Shown here one piece after another: positions 1-8,338 of a stretch of DNA of 64,000 nucleotides. Source of the DNA: Aquabacterium sp. OR-4 (GTDB taxonomy: Bacteria > Pseudomonadota > Gammaproteobacteria > Burkholderiales > Burkholderiaceae_C); assembly GCF_025290835.2 (NCBI RefSeq), contig NZ_JAOCQD020000004.1, positions 496,001 through 560,000 on the forward strand. Reading direction: 5' to 3'. How positions within the stretch are numbered: position 1 is the stretch's first letter; the number at the start of each line of letters is the position of its first letter. A program made the translations under genes and the position numbers. The notes under the pieces are model-generated. The model was not told the DNA's origin. It worked only from the letters and a program-made list of their open reading frames with translations, and made no database searches.

Positions 1-55
1 ACACCACGGCGGCGGCCAGAGACAGCGCGGCGCGCGTCGGGGGTCGTCGGAACAT
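1..55 (-). CDS. Start of an unidentified exported protein (partial)
   Basis: Only the first 18 codons are inside the window. The ATG at 55 lies 4 bases after the stop of the TonB-like gene on the same strand, so this is the next gene of that operon. The peptide begins MFRRPPTRAALSLAAAVV, a basic N-terminus followed by a hydrophobic run, which looks like a signal peptide. Next to TonB/ExbB/ExbD genes an outer-membrane receptor or a periplasmic protein is plausible, but the product cannot be named. Confidence 0.5.
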   Translation of the reverse strand, partial: MFRRPPTRAALSLAAAVV

Positions 56-59
56 CAGC

Positions 60-749
60 TCATCCCATCATTCGGTTGGAGACGCGCAGGCGCAGCGGTT
101 GCGGCAGCCGCGGCGGCGGTGGTGTGTTGGCGCTGCCCGGAAAGCGGGCCAGCGCGGCCCGCAGGGCCTCGTCGGTGTCGGCATCACCGCTGCTGTCGGT
201 CAGCTCCACGCGCTGCAGGCCGCCGCTGGCGCTCAGCCACAAGGCCACGTGCACCTGATAGTCGCGCTGCTTGACGGCCTTGTCGCGCGCCAGGAACTCG
301 TTGAGGGCCTTGGTGGTGGCGTTGGCATAGGCGGTGTAGGCCAGGCGGTTGACACTGCTGTCGCCGCCGCCGTTGCCTCCCACCGTGGCCGCGGCGCCGA
401 TCTTCTCGCCGGCGTAGTCCTGCGTCACGGCACCGGCGGTTAGGCCGTTGCCCGGGCCGTTGCCGGCCACCTCGTCGCTCTTCAGTGCCGCGGCCTGCGG
501 CGGCGCCTCGGCCGGCTTGGGCACATCGGCCGGCGTCGGCTTGGCATCGGGCTTGGGCGGCGGGCGGTCTTCGACCTTGGGTGGCGGCGGTGGCGGTGGC
601 GGTGTGTCGGGCAGCAGCTTGACCTGGGCGGTCTTGCGCGCCTTCTCGGGCGCCTGATCGCAGCCGGCCAGCAGCAGCACAGCGCTGGCCAGCAGCAGGG
701 TGGCGGCGCGCGCGGCCGGGCCACGGGCGGGGCTTGGATGTCGGTTCAT
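60..749 (-). CDS. TonB-like energy-transducing lipoprotein
   Basis: A 229-aa protein with a type II signal sequence ending in the lipobox LAGC (Cys30). A proline-rich segment with a run of eight prolines near residue 50 then leads to a C-terminal domain of about 90 residues resembling the TonB C-terminal fold. In TonB systems such a protein spans the periplasm and passes proton-motive energy from ExbB-ExbD to outer-membrane partners. An ordinary TonB has an N-terminal membrane anchor; here the anchor appears to be a lipid-modified cysteine, which is unusual because the transmembrane helix normally contacts ExbB. It is the fourth gene of the ExbB-ExbD-ExbD-TonB set, 25 nt downstream of the second exbD. 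Confidence 0.7.
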   Translation of the reverse strand: MNRHPSPARGPAARAATLLLASAVLLLAGCDQAPEKARKTAQVKLLPDTPPPPPPPPKVEDRPPPKPDAKPTPADVPKPAEAPPQAAALKSDEVAGNGPGNGLTAGAVTQDYAGEKIGAAATVGGNGGGDSSVNRLAYTAYANATTKALNEFLARDKAVKQRDYQVHVALWLSASGGLQRVELTDSSGDADTDEALRAALARFPGSANTPPPPRLPQPLRLRVSNRMMG

Positions 750-774
750 GGGGGAGGGCGGCGCGTGCTTGTTG

Positions 775-1176
775 CTAGAAGCCGATGCGCGCGGTGGCCA
801 GACTCATCGACACCTCGGCCTCGCCGCACAGGTCGATCATGGCCACCACGCGGTGGAAGCGCGCCCGGTCGTCGCCCTGCACCACGATGGTCGACTTGGC
901 GTCGCGCGCGCGGATGGATGTCAGCTCGGTGAGCAGCTGCGCGTCGCTGCGCGGCGTGCCGTCGAGCAGGGCACTGCCATCGGCGGCGATGCGCAGCACA
1001 TGCACCGGATGGCGCTCGGTGCTGGGCGTGGCCGACGGCTTGGGCAGGCTGATCGGCAGGCCCTGCACCGAGGCGGTGGTCATCAGGATGAACACCACCA
1101 GCAGCACGTAGGCCAGATCGAGCATCGGCGTGACGTTGATGGTGTCGTATGGTTGGGCGTCTTGCTGGACATGCAT
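775..1176 (-). CDS. exbD: ExbD/TolR-family biopolymer transport protein (second copy)
   Basis: A 133-aa protein with a short cytoplasmic N-terminus, one transmembrane helix at about residues 17-36 (NVTPMLDLAYVLLVVFILM, with the conserved Asp of the TolR/ExbD helix in MLDLAYVLL) and a periplasmic domain. ExbD works with ExbB as a proton-driven motor in the inner membrane. The neighbouring gene at 1232-1639 is a close paralogue that shares the same helix sequence, so the pair probably arose by duplication and may form a hetero-oligomer. It lies between that gene and the TonB-like lipoprotein gene. Length is normal for the family. Confidence 0.9.
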   Translation of the reverse strand: MHVQQDAQPYDTINVTPMLDLAYVLLVVFILMTTASVQGLPISLPKPSATPSTERHPVHVLRIAADGSALLDGTPRSDAQLLTELTSIRARDAKSTIVVQGDDRARFHRVVAMIDLCGEAEVSMSLATARIGF

Positions 1177-1231
1177 GGCGGCACCGGCGTGGGTTCAGGT
1201 AGGACGGCTGACTGTGGCGGCGCCGAGTCGC

Positions 1232-1639
1232 TCAGCCGGCGCGCTTGGTGACAATGCCGACTTCACCGATGTCCAGCTTCTTCAGCGTGGCCAGCACCTC
1301 GCGCACCTTCTCGAAGGGCGCCGCGGCATCGCCCTTCACCACCACCGGCAGGTTGGGGTTGGCGGCCTTGTACTGGCCCAGCAACGACACCAGCTGCTCG
1401 GGCGTGACCGGAAAGGCATCGAGAAACACCGAGCCGTCGGCGGTGACGGTGATCGCGCGGGTCTGCGGCTTGGCCAGGTTGCTGGTGGCGCGGGTCTCAG
1501 GCGACTGCACGCGCACGCCCTGCACCGAGGCGGTGGTCAGGATGATGAAGGTGACCAGCAGCACATACGCCAGGTCGAGCATCGGCGTGATGTTGATGTC
1601 GTCATAGGGCTGGTTGTCGCCCTTGATGTCGGCCGACAC
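1232..1639 (-). CDS. exbD: ExbD/TolR-family biopolymer transport protein (first copy)
   Basis: A 135-aa ExbD homologue with the motif INITPMLDLAYVLLVTFIIL forming its single membrane helix and a periplasmic domain after residue 45. The start is a GTG at 1639 with a TGAGG-like ribosome site ahead of it; it begins 9 nt after the stop of the ExbB fusion gene, so the two are probably translationally coupled. Two consecutive exbD genes behind one exbB are typical of specialised TonB systems rather than the housekeeping one. Confidence 0.9.
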   Translation of the reverse strand: MSADIKGDNQPYDDINITPMLDLAYVLLVTFIILTTASVQGVRVQSPETRATSNLAKPQTRAITVTADGSVFLDAFPVTPEQLVSLLGQYKAANPNLPVVVKGDAAAPFEKVREVLATLKKLDIGEVGIVTKRAG

Positions 1640-1648
1640 GGCGGGGCC

Positions 1649-3388
1649 TCAGCGGCGCGGGGCGCTGTCGCCGAACTGTTCGGCCACGCGGGTGGAGAAC
1701 TCGTCGACGAAGATCTGCATGTCGGCCGAGATGTTCTTGATGCGCGCCGACAGGTAGTTGTAGCCAAACAGCGCCGGGATGGCCACGCCCAGGCCGGCCA
1801 CGGTGGCCATCAGCGCCGCTGCGATGCCGGGAGCGATGGCGTTGACGTTGACGTCGCCCGCCGCGGCAATGGCCGCAAAGGTGATCATCACGCCCACCAC
1901 CGTGCCCAGCAGGCCCAGGAAGGGGCCGCCCGAGATGGCGATGGTGAGCCACACCATGGCCGAATTGAGGCGCTGGTTCTCGCGCACCAGATCGGCATGC
2001 ACCGCGGCGCTCACCGCATTGAGCATGGCCCCGCTGACCGCCGAGCCGCCGGGCTCGCCGATCTGGCGCTTCTTGAGCTGCTGCACGCCCACGTCGTACA
2101 GGCGCGCCAGCGACGAGCCGGGGTGCGCCTGCGCACCGCCCACGGCCAGCACCTCGCGCCCGGCGCGAAAGGCGGCGAGAAAGGCGTTGTTGCCGCGGTC
2201 CTGGGTGTGCACCAGGCGCAGCTTGCTGACCATCACGATCACGGCCACCACGAACAGCAGCGCACACAGCCAGATCACCACCAGCGCGTCGATGGTGAGG
2301 TTCTTCCACAGCACGCCGAAGTAGCCGCCATGGCCTGCGCCCTCGGCACTGTCTTCGCCCTCTTGCTGCAGCTGCGTGGCCACCAGCTTGGCGTCGGCGC
2401 CCTGGGCCGCGCGGCTGAACTTGATCCAGTCGGCACTGCGCGCGGCCGTGGCCAGCTGCAGCTCGTCGATCAGGCCGTTGTAGCCCTGGCCGATGCGCAC
2501 CGGGCCCTCGATGGTGGGCGCCGGCGCCGGCAGCGGCGCCTGGGCGGCCTGCTGGCCGTTGACATACAGCGTCAGCTTGCCGCCAGCCTGCACCACGGCG
2601 ATCTGGGCCCAGGCCGAGGGCGGCAAATCACCCCCCGACAGGCTCAGCGGGCCGAGCTGCAGCCTGGCCTTGCCCGCGTCGAGCGACAGGCTCAGCGGCC
2701 CTTGCGAGAACAGCGTGCCGGTCGCGGCCTGGGGCTTGATCCATAGGCTCAGCGCATAGGGCGCGCCCGGGCCGGCGGTCAGGCGGTCGGCGGCCGGCAG
2801 TTCCACCATCTGCGTGCCGTCGAAGCGGCCGCTGGCACCGATCAGGCCGTTGACCTCGCTGGCCAGCGGGCCGCTGGCGGTGAGCGAGGCGCCGCCAGCG
2901 TCGCGCAGCGAGCCGTCGCTCTGCTCGAAATGCAGCGTGAGCTGCGCACCGCTGTCGGCCACCGCGGCGGCGGGCTCGGCCGCGGCCTTGGCGTTGCCGG
3001 CGTAGACGAAGAGCTGGTTCTTGTCGGAGCCCGGCGCCACGGTGGGCAACTGCACCCAGACCACGGCCATCTCGCCGGTGCTGTCCCAGCGCTCGATGGC
3101 GAACTTCAGCGGGGTCTTGTCGTCGCCGGCCAGCACACGCACATCGCTGCCGTCGGGCTTGGCGCCGACGAAGTCGAAGTTGCCCGAGTGCAGGCGCACC
3201 GGCACGGCCACGCCGCTCAGCGCCTCGGTGGTGGTGATGCCGGCGGCGCCGGTGTTCAGCGTCACGGTGGTGCGCTGCTTGAAATCGGCGTTCCACCAGG
3301 CATGCGCTGCCAGCGGGCAGGCGGTGACAAGCAGGGCTGCCAGTGCGCGCGAGACGGCGCGGGCGGCACGGGAACGGACGCGAATCAT
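1649..3388 (-). CDS. ExbB/TolQ/MotA proton channel fused to secreted DUF2341 and LamG-like domains
   Basis: A 579-aa protein much longer than ordinary ExbB (about 240 aa). Residues 1-27 look like a Sec signal peptide (ending AHA before WWNADF). About 28-130 resemble DUF2341 and about 150-330 a concanavalin/LamG-like lectin fold. A first membrane helix follows at about 362-385 and two further helices at about 471-505 and 519-545 inside a MotA/TolQ/ExbB domain with GPFLGLLGTVVGVM. The extra N-terminal half should be periplasmic. It may sense or bind a ligand, possibly carbohydrate, and couple that to proton flow; this is inferred from the architecture. The ATG at 3388 was chosen because it starts the signal peptide; the frame is open further upstream. 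A perfect 20-bp palindrome lies about 107 nt upstream. Confidence 0.85.
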   Translation of the reverse strand: MIRVRSRAARAVSRALAALLVTACPLAAHAWWNADFKQRTTVTLNTGAAGITTTEALSGVAVPVRLHSGNFDFVGAKPDGSDVRVLAGDDKTPLKFAIERWDSTGEMAVVWVQLPTVAPGSDKNQLFVYAGNAKAAAEPAAAVADSGAQLTLHFEQSDGSLRDAGGASLTASGPLASEVNGLIGASGRFDGTQMVELPAADRLTAGPGAPYALSLWIKPQAATGTLFSQGPLSLSLDAGKARLQLGPLSLSGGDLPPSAWAQIAVVQAGGKLTLYVNGQQAAQAPLPAPAPTIEGPVRIGQGYNGLIDELQLATAARSADWIKFSRAAQGADAKLVATQLQQEGEDSAEGAGHGGYFGVLWKNLTIDALVVIWLCALLFVVAVIVMVSKLRLVHTQDRGNNAFLAAFRAGREVLAVGGAQAHPGSSLARLYDVGVQQLKKRQIGEPGGSAVSGAMLNAVSAAVHADLVRENQRLNSAMVWLTIAISGGPFLGLLGTVVGVMITFAAIAAAGDVNVNAIAPGIAAALMATVAGLGVAIPALFGYNYLSARIKNISADMQIFVDEFSTRVAEQFGDSAPRR

Positions 3389-3494
3389 GCAGACGACTCC
3401 GGAACAACTCGGGACAAGAAACCGCCACCCACGGGCCAGGGCTGCGGCGAGCCCGCCAATGTAGGCAGCGAGGGTGACGACAGCAGGGGCCGTA

Positions 3495-3514
3495 CATGAG
3501 CCGATCGGCTCATG
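3495..3514. promoter_or_regulatory. Perfect 20-bp palindrome upstream of the ExbB fusion gene
   Basis: CATGAGCCGATCGGCTCATG is identical to its reverse complement. It lies between the end of the LuxR-type regulator gene (3586) and the start of the exbB fusion (3388). The core TGAGCCG-N2-CGGCTCA recurs at 14396-14411 upstream of the GspG-led operon. Binding by the regulator encoded in between is an inference. Confidence 0.6.
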
Positions 3515-3585
3515 CCCAGCCTGGCGCAAGGCCTGCAGCGGCCGCGGCAAGGGGGCGCCCAACGGGTGGATCGCCAGCACGGCGC

Positions 3586-4527
3586 TCAGCCCTCGTCGGC
3601 CTCGTGGCGGCGTTCGGGCGGTGGCAGGGCGCCCAGCGCCATGGCCCGCGACACCGCCTGCGCCCGGTTGCTGGCGCCCAGCTTGCGCAGGATCTTCTGC
3701 ACATGGTTCTTCACGGTGAGCGGGCTGATGCCCAGCACGGTGGCGATCTGGTGGTTGCTCTTGCCTTCCTGCACCCAGCTCAGGATCTGCCGCTCACGTT
3801 CGGTGACACTGCCGCGCGGTGCACTGGCCGCGGCCGTGCGCGCCTTGTCCGGCGCGGCCGGCGATCCCGGGCCACCGGGCCGCTGCAGATCCAGCTCGGT
3901 GGCCGTCACGCGCAGCCAGGTGCTGTGCAGAAAGGGCAGCACCACATCCAGCCAGCCACAGCGCTGCGCCAGCGTGAGCCCCGGCGCACCCAGCCCGCCC
4001 AGGCCGCCGATGACGAACAGGCTCTCGATCTCGGTCGGCCGCTGCGGCCGCGCCACGCCGTGCACCAGCAGGTGGCTGTCGCCCAGCACGGCCTGCAGCG
4101 GCTCGGCGGCCAGGCGCGCACTGCCGCTGAGCTGGCTCAGCGGCAGCGCCCGCGCGCGGCCGCGGCCCTCGACCCAATGCGCGGCCAGCGCGGCCACCAA
4201 CGGGCCGTTGGCATCGGTCAGGTGCTCGATGGCCGGCGCCGGCAGCACCACGCTGTGGAAGGCATCCAGGACCACCGCACGGCGCTGGCGCTGCCAGGCG
4301 CCGCACACCAGCAGCTGGTGCGGCACCAGCGGCTGCATCTGGCTTTGCGTCCAGACAAAGAACTGGTGGCGGCGCTGCACGCTGGGCGCGCCTTCCAGCA
4401 GCCGCATCAGACCCAGCGCCTGCTCGCCGTCCAGCGATTGCAGGTCGAGCAGCGGCTGCGATGGCGGAGCGCCAGGGTGCCCCGCCGGCAACCAGGGCGA
4501 CGGCGTGGTGGATGGGTTCGGGGTCAA
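3586..4527 (-). CDS. epsA: LuxR-type transcriptional regulator, EpsA-like
   Basis: A 313-aa protein. The C-terminal 65 residues form a LuxR/NarL helix-turn-helix (TERERQILSWVQEGKSN, then SPLTVKNHVQKILRKLGA). The N-terminal 200 residues match the EpsA family of regulators linked to exopolysaccharide and PEP-CTERM loci (RRHQFFVWTQSQMQPLVPH). The start is a TTG at 4527: an AGGAGG lies 6 nt upstream and the TTG overlaps the TGA of the preceding pseudopilin gene, so translation is coupled. It is the last gene of the secretion operon and sits just before the exbB fusion gene. Palindromes of the same sequence precede both units. No exosortase gene is visible in the window, so the family link does not fix its function here. 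Confidence 0.8.
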   Translation of the reverse strand: MTPNPSTTPSPWLPAGHPGAPPSQPLLDLQSLDGEQALGLMRLLEGAPSVQRRHQFFVWTQSQMQPLVPHQLLVCGAWQRQRRAVVLDAFHSVVLPAPAIEHLTDANGPLVAALAAHWVEGRGRARALPLSQLSGSARLAAEPLQAVLGDSHLLVHGVARPQRPTEIESLFVIGGLGGLGAPGLTLAQRCGWLDVVLPFLHSTWLRVTATELDLQRPGGPGSPAAPDKARTAAASAPRGSVTERERQILSWVQEGKSNHQIATVLGISPLTVKNHVQKILRKLGASNRAQAVSRAMALGALPPPERRHEADEG

Positions 4528-5120
4528 GGTGTCCTCCTCGGGTTCTGATCGTTGCCGGCCTCGGCCTCGGCCGCGGCTTCGGCCTCGCCCGGCCGCCCCG
4601 AAGGATCGGGTGCGCCCTCGGTGGGCGGCGGCGCCGCGGTCTGGGGGCTGTGGTCGGTCAAGAAGTGCCAGTCGCCCACGCTGGCCGGCTGGCGGCCCGG
4701 CATGGCCACCGGCAGCGCGTGGCGACGCCAGGCGCGCTGCGTGGCGCGGCTGTGCAGGCCCACGATGCCGCCCTGGGCGTCGCGCAGCAGCACCCAATCG
4801 GCGTGGCCGCTGAAGGGGTCGGCATACAGGCGTCGCAGGTGCTGCTGCGGCGGGGTGCTGCGCCGGTCGTCCAGCAGCTCGTCCAGGCCCTGCGGCGCGC
4901 GCGGCTGCCCGGCCGGCGTGGCGGCGGCATAGCGGCCCAGGGCCTGGGCGATCTGGCTGCCGCGAAACAGCAGCTCGGCCTCGCGCTCGCGCTGGCCGGC
5001 AGCCTGCCACTGCGTGGCCAGGCCGCCCAGGCCGGCCGCGCCCAGGGCCAGCACAAACAGCAGCACCAGGTAGGTGAAGCCGCGCCGCGGCGGTGCCACT
5101 GGCCGCTCACCAGTCGGCAT
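4524..5120 (-). CDS. Type II secretion pseudopilin-like protein lacking Glu+5
   Basis: A 198-aa protein with a prepilin-type leader PPRRG followed by FTYLVLLFVLALG and a coiled helix (about residues 15-65) typical of pseudopilins. After the cleaved glycine, the glutamate normally found at mature position 5 is replaced by a hydrophobic residue. In type II systems absence of Glu5 is a feature of the tip pseudopilin GspK, but this protein is shorter than GspK and its C-terminal domain is not recognisable. The tail is rich in Ala/Glu/Pro. The start at 5120 overlaps the preceding pseudopilin gene by 14 nt. It is the last structural gene before the regulator. Confidence 0.7.
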   Translation of the reverse strand: MPTGERPVAPPRRGFTYLVLLFVLALGAAGLGGLATQWQAAGQREREAELLFRGSQIAQALGRYAAATPAGQPRAPQGLDELLDDRRSTPPQQHLRRLYADPFSGHADWVLLRDAQGGIVGLHSRATQRAWRRHALPVAMPGRQPASVGDWHFLTDHSPQTAAPPPTEGAPDPSGRPGEAEAAAEAEAGNDQNPRRTP

Positions 5121-5610
5121 AGAGCTCTCCGCTGCGGGCCCGGCCGGCGGCGCCCGAGCGCACATCCCACACGCCGGCGGCCGCCGTGTCGGCCTGGCCA
5201 CTGGCCGCACCGGCCACACCGGGCGGCGCGGCGGTGCTGCCGAACGAGGCGCCCAGCACATCGTCGGGCGGCGGCGCCAGGCTCACCCAGCTGTCGCGCC
5301 GGCCGGTCAGCGGGTCTTCGGGCAGCTGGCGCAGGTAGCGCTGGCCCACCAGCTCCTGCAGGCTGACCGGATAGCGCCCCCGGTCGGCGGCAAACTGGTC
5401 GATGGCCTGGCGCATCACGGCCAGCGAGCTGCGCAGGCTGTTCTCGCGTGCCTGGTCGACGCTGCGCAGGTAGCGCGGCGCGGCAATGCTGGCCAGCAGG
5501 GCCACGATGGCCATCACCACGATCAGCTCGATCAGCGTGAAGCCGCCGCGGCATGGCCGGGGCCGGGGCCGGCGCCGGCCTGGCAGGTGGGCCATGGGCT
5601 GGGCGGGCAT
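5107..5610 (-). CDS. Type II secretion pseudopilin (GspG/GspH-like)
   Basis: A 167-aa protein with leader ...PCRGG, cleavage before FTLIELIVVMAIVALLA and Glu at mature position 5, followed by a long amphipathic helix and a small globular domain. The segment LPEDPLTGRRDSWVSL resembles the DPWG-like region of GspG-type pseudopilins. The ATG at 5610 follows the previous gene by 11 nt with a GGTGAGG ribosome site; an in-frame ATG at 5595 is an alternative. It is one of three minor pseudopilin genes behind the secretin gene. They should assemble into the periplasmic pseudopilus with GspG. Confidence 0.8.
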   Translation of the reverse strand: MPAQPMAHLPGRRRPRPRPCRGGFTLIELIVVMAIVALLASIAAPRYLRSVDQARENSLRSSLAVMRQAIDQFAADRGRYPVSLQELVGQRYLRQLPEDPLTGRRDSWVSLAPPPDDVLGASFGSTAAPPGVAGAASGQADTAAAGVWDVRSGAAGRARSGELYADW

Positions 5611-5621
5611 GGGCAGTGGCC

Positions 5622-6143
5622 TCACCAATCCTGGTAGCGGCTGCCGTCGAGCGCACGGCCGGCGCTGCGTGGCGCCACGTCGAACACATCGGCGCCACCA
5701 CCGTACTGGCCGGGCGCCTGGGTGCTGGCGCGCACCGCCCAGGTGGCGGCGGCCGGCAGCGCCGCGTCGGCAAAGGGGTCGCGCGGCAGGCGGCGCAGCA
5801 GGTACAGGCGGGCGCCTTCGCGCGGCCGGCCTTCTTCGTCGAGCAGGGGCACGCCGCGCTCCAGCACATCCAGCGTGGCCGGCCAGGGCGTGCCATCGCG
5901 CCCGGCGGCAATGCGCCGGGCCGCCACCGCGGCGCGGTGCGCATCGAGCGCGGTGCGAATGCTGCGCAGCCCTTCGCGCAGCTGCGCCTCGCGGGTGCGG
6001 CGGGCCACCAGTTCGTGCAGCGGCAGCGCGGCGCCGGCCAGCACGCCGACGATGACCAGCACCACCAGCATCTCGATCAGCGTGAAGCCGCGACCGCCGC
6101 TCCGTGCGCCGCCTGCAGCGCGCGCCTGCGCACGGGCGGTCAT
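5622..6143 (-). CDS. Type II secretion pseudopilin (GspG/GspH-like)
   Basis: A 173-aa protein with a class III leader (SGGRG, then FTLIEMLVVLVIVGVLAG), Glu5 present, and a long helix with many Arg residues. The region LPRDPFADAALPAAATW is the GspG-like P-x-D-P-F turn. It starts at 6143 with an ATGA overlap with the secretin gene and ends 11 nt before the next pseudopilin. Similar in layout to the following gene, so a duplicated pair is likely. Confidence 0.8.
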   Translation of the reverse strand: MTARAQARAAGGARSGGRGFTLIEMLVVLVIVGVLAGAALPLHELVARRTREAQLREGLRSIRTALDAHRAAVAARRIAAGRDGTPWPATLDVLERGVPLLDEEGRPREGARLYLLRRLPRDPFADAALPAAATWAVRASTQAPGQYGGGADVFDVAPRSAGRALDGSRYQDW

Positions 6144-8338
6144 GGCGCGCGCTGGCCCGGGCCGGCGCCAGGCGGCGGTGGCGCCTGGGCCGCATCGCCG
6201 ACCTCGATCTCGGTCTGGCCGTCGACCGCCACCTCGGCGCCGCCGCTGGCCGCCAGGCCCGCAAGCTGCAGGCCGAGCGTCTGCCCGGCTGCCGCGGGCA
6301 GCACCCGCAGCACGAGCACGGTCTCGCCGCCCGGGGCCAGCGTGAAGGCCATGCGGCCGGCACCCGCGCCACTGGCGGCCGAGGCCAGCTGCAGGGTGTC
6401 GGCATCGAACTGCAGCTCGCCGCTCAGCTCGCTGGTGCTGCGGTTGGCCAGGGTCACCGACACCGTGTCGCCCACGCGCGCCTGGCGCGTGGCGCGGATC
6501 TGCAGCAGGGCCGCAGCCGGGGACGACAGCGCGGCTGCGGGCCCGGCGTCGGCGGCCGGTGGCGCTGCCGCGGCCGGCGCGCCACGGCGATCGGCCACGC
6601 TGACCCGGGCCGTGCTGGCCAGGCGCAGGCTCTGGGCACCGGGCTGGCTGTCGGTGCCCGACACCAGCGTGGCCGCCGCCACCGATGGCGTCTCGAGCCG
6701 GCGCACGATGCGCGGGGTGATCAGCATCACCACCTCGTTCTTGTTGCGCGTGTCGCCATGCACGCCGAACAGCCGGCCCAGCACCGGCATCTGCGTGAGC
6801 CCGGGCAGGCCGGTGGCGGTGCGGCGGTCTTCGTCGCTGATCAGGCCGGCCAGCACCTGGGTCTCGCCGTCCTTCAGGCGCAGCGTGGTGGTGGTCAATC
6901 GCTGGCCCACCTGGTAGGCGGTGGCGCCGCTGGGGCCGGTGACCTCGCGCACGAGGTTGGTGACATCCAGCGCCACCTTGATCGTGACCTCGTTGTCGAG
7001 CTGGATGGTGGGCTCGACATCGAGCTTCAGGCCCACGTCGACATAGGTCACGGCCACCGAGGTGCTGACGCTGCCGTTGACCACCTGGGTGGTGCTGAAC
7101 ACCGGCAGCTTGTCGCCGATCTGCACCTTGGCCTTCTCGCGGTTGCGCGCGCGGATGGTGGGATTGGCCAGCAGGTTGGTGTTGCCGTACTCGCCCCTCA
7201 GCGTGGCCAGCAGCGCCGGGTTGGCCACGGTGCCGCGAAAGCTGGCGTGCTCGCCCAGCGCCACCTGGCCGCTGACGCCCGGCAGGCCGTACTGCACCGA
7301 GGTGGGCCAGCTCAGGCCCAGGCTGGCGAGCTGGTTGCTGGCCACCTCCATCACCTCCACCGCCAGCAGCACCTCGGGTTCGGGCAGATCGAGCGTGGCA
7401 ATCAGCTGCTCGGCCTGGCGCACCACCTCGGGCGTGTCGCGCAGCACCAGGGCGTTCAGGCGCTCGTCGGCATGCAGGTCGCGGGTCTTGGTCATGGTGC
7501 GCACCAGGGCCAGCACTTGCCGGGCATCGGCATTGCGCAGGTACAGGCTGCGCGTCACCAGCTCCTGGTGCTCGCGCTGCTTGGCGACGGTGTTGGGGTA
7601 GATCAGCACCGTGCTGTCGTTGAGCAGCTTGCGGTCGAGCGCCTGGGTGGCCAGCACCACGCGCATGGCCTCGTCGAGCGACACGTTGCGCAGAAACACC
7701 GTGACCTTGGCATCGCCACGCACGTCCTTGTCGAACACGAAGTTCACGCCGCTGGCGCGTGCCAGGGTCTCGAACACCTGGCGCAGCGGCGCCTCGCGAA
7801 ACTCCAGCGCCACCGGCTTCTGGTAGGCCGCGGCCAGTGCCGCCGGCAGCGGCGGCGGCGCGGGTGGCGCCAGGCTGGCGCGGCGTGCGGCGTCGGCCGC
7901 GGCCAGGGCGGCCTCGCTCTGGCGCTGCTGCTCGCGCCGCGCCTGCACCAGTTGCAGCTGCAAAGCCGGCAGGCGCGGCTGCTGGGCGTCGAGGGTACTT
8001 GCACGCGCCACCAGGCGCTCGGCTTCGTCCACCCGGCCGGCAGCCAGGGCCAGCTCGCACTGCGCCAGCAGCAGCACCACCACGCGGTCGCGCTGGCGGG
8101 CGTGGGCGGTGCGCAGCGCGCCGTCGTCGGGGCGCGCGCGCAGCGCCTGGTCGAGCTGGAGGTAGGCGTCTTCGTAGCGGCCGGCGCGGGCCAGGCGGTC
8201 GGCCTCGTCGATGGCCGGCGTGGCGCAGCCGGCCAGCCAGACGGCACAGGCCAGGCTGGCCAGGGCGGCCGCGGCAAGACGCGGCTGCGGCTGCGGCTGC
8301 GGCTGCAGCGGTGGTCGCCTGGAAGGATCACGGCTCAT
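6140..8338 (-). CDS. GspD-like outer-membrane secretin, lipoprotein form
   Basis: A 732-aa protein. A lipobox LAGC puts the lipidated cysteine at residue 38. A tetratricopeptide-like helical segment follows (about 40-150), then an STN/N-domain (FREAPLRQVFETLARASGVNFVFDKDV), a further N-domain (TRSLYLRNADARQVLALV) and the secretin core with VPVFSTTQ-type and LGRLFG-type motifs ending near residue 560 (NEVVMLITPRIVRR). The last 170 residues are an Ala-rich, cohesin-like extension (IRATRQARVGDTVSVTLAN). Secretins form the outer-membrane channel of type II secretion or type IV pili. The tetratricopeptide start and cohesin-like tail resemble the MshL/PilQ-like secretins of pilus-related clusters. 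The N-terminus contains a hexamer-encoded QPQPQPQP run. Confidence 0.88.
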   Translation of the reverse strand: MSRDPSRRPPLQPQPQPQPRLAAAALASLACAVWLAGCATPAIDEADRLARAGRYEDAYLQLDQALRARPDDGALRTAHARQRDRVVVLLLAQCELALAAGRVDEAERLVARASTLDAQQPRLPALQLQLVQARREQQRQSEAALAAADAARRASLAPPAPPPLPAALAAAYQKPVALEFREAPLRQVFETLARASGVNFVFDKDVRGDAKVTVFLRNVSLDEAMRVVLATQALDRKLLNDSTVLIYPNTVAKQREHQELVTRSLYLRNADARQVLALVRTMTKTRDLHADERLNALVLRDTPEVVRQAEQLIATLDLPEPEVLLAVEVMEVASNQLASLGLSWPTSVQYGLPGVSGQVALGEHASFRGTVANPALLATLRGEYGNTNLLANPTIRARNREKAKVQIGDKLPVFSTTQVVNGSVSTSVAVTYVDVGLKLDVEPTIQLDNEVTIKVALDVTNLVREVTGPSGATAYQVGQRLTTTTLRLKDGETQVLAGLISDEDRRTATGLPGLTQMPVLGRLFGVHGDTRNKNEVVMLITPRIVRRLETPSVAAATLVSGTDSQPGAQSLRLASTARVSVADRRGAPAAAAPPAADAGPAAALSSPAAALLQIRATRQARVGDTVSVTLANRSTSELSGELQFDADTLQLASAASGAGAGRMAFTLAPGGETVLVLRVLPAAAGQTLGLQLAGLAASGGAEVAVDGQTEIEVGDAAQAPPPPGAGPGQRAP

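Noticed and set aside
1130..2746. 538-codon plus-strand frame opposite exbB/exbD
   Set aside because: Rich in His, Gln, Arg and Gly, typical of antisense frames in GC-rich genes; the minus strand encodes clear ExbD and ExbB.
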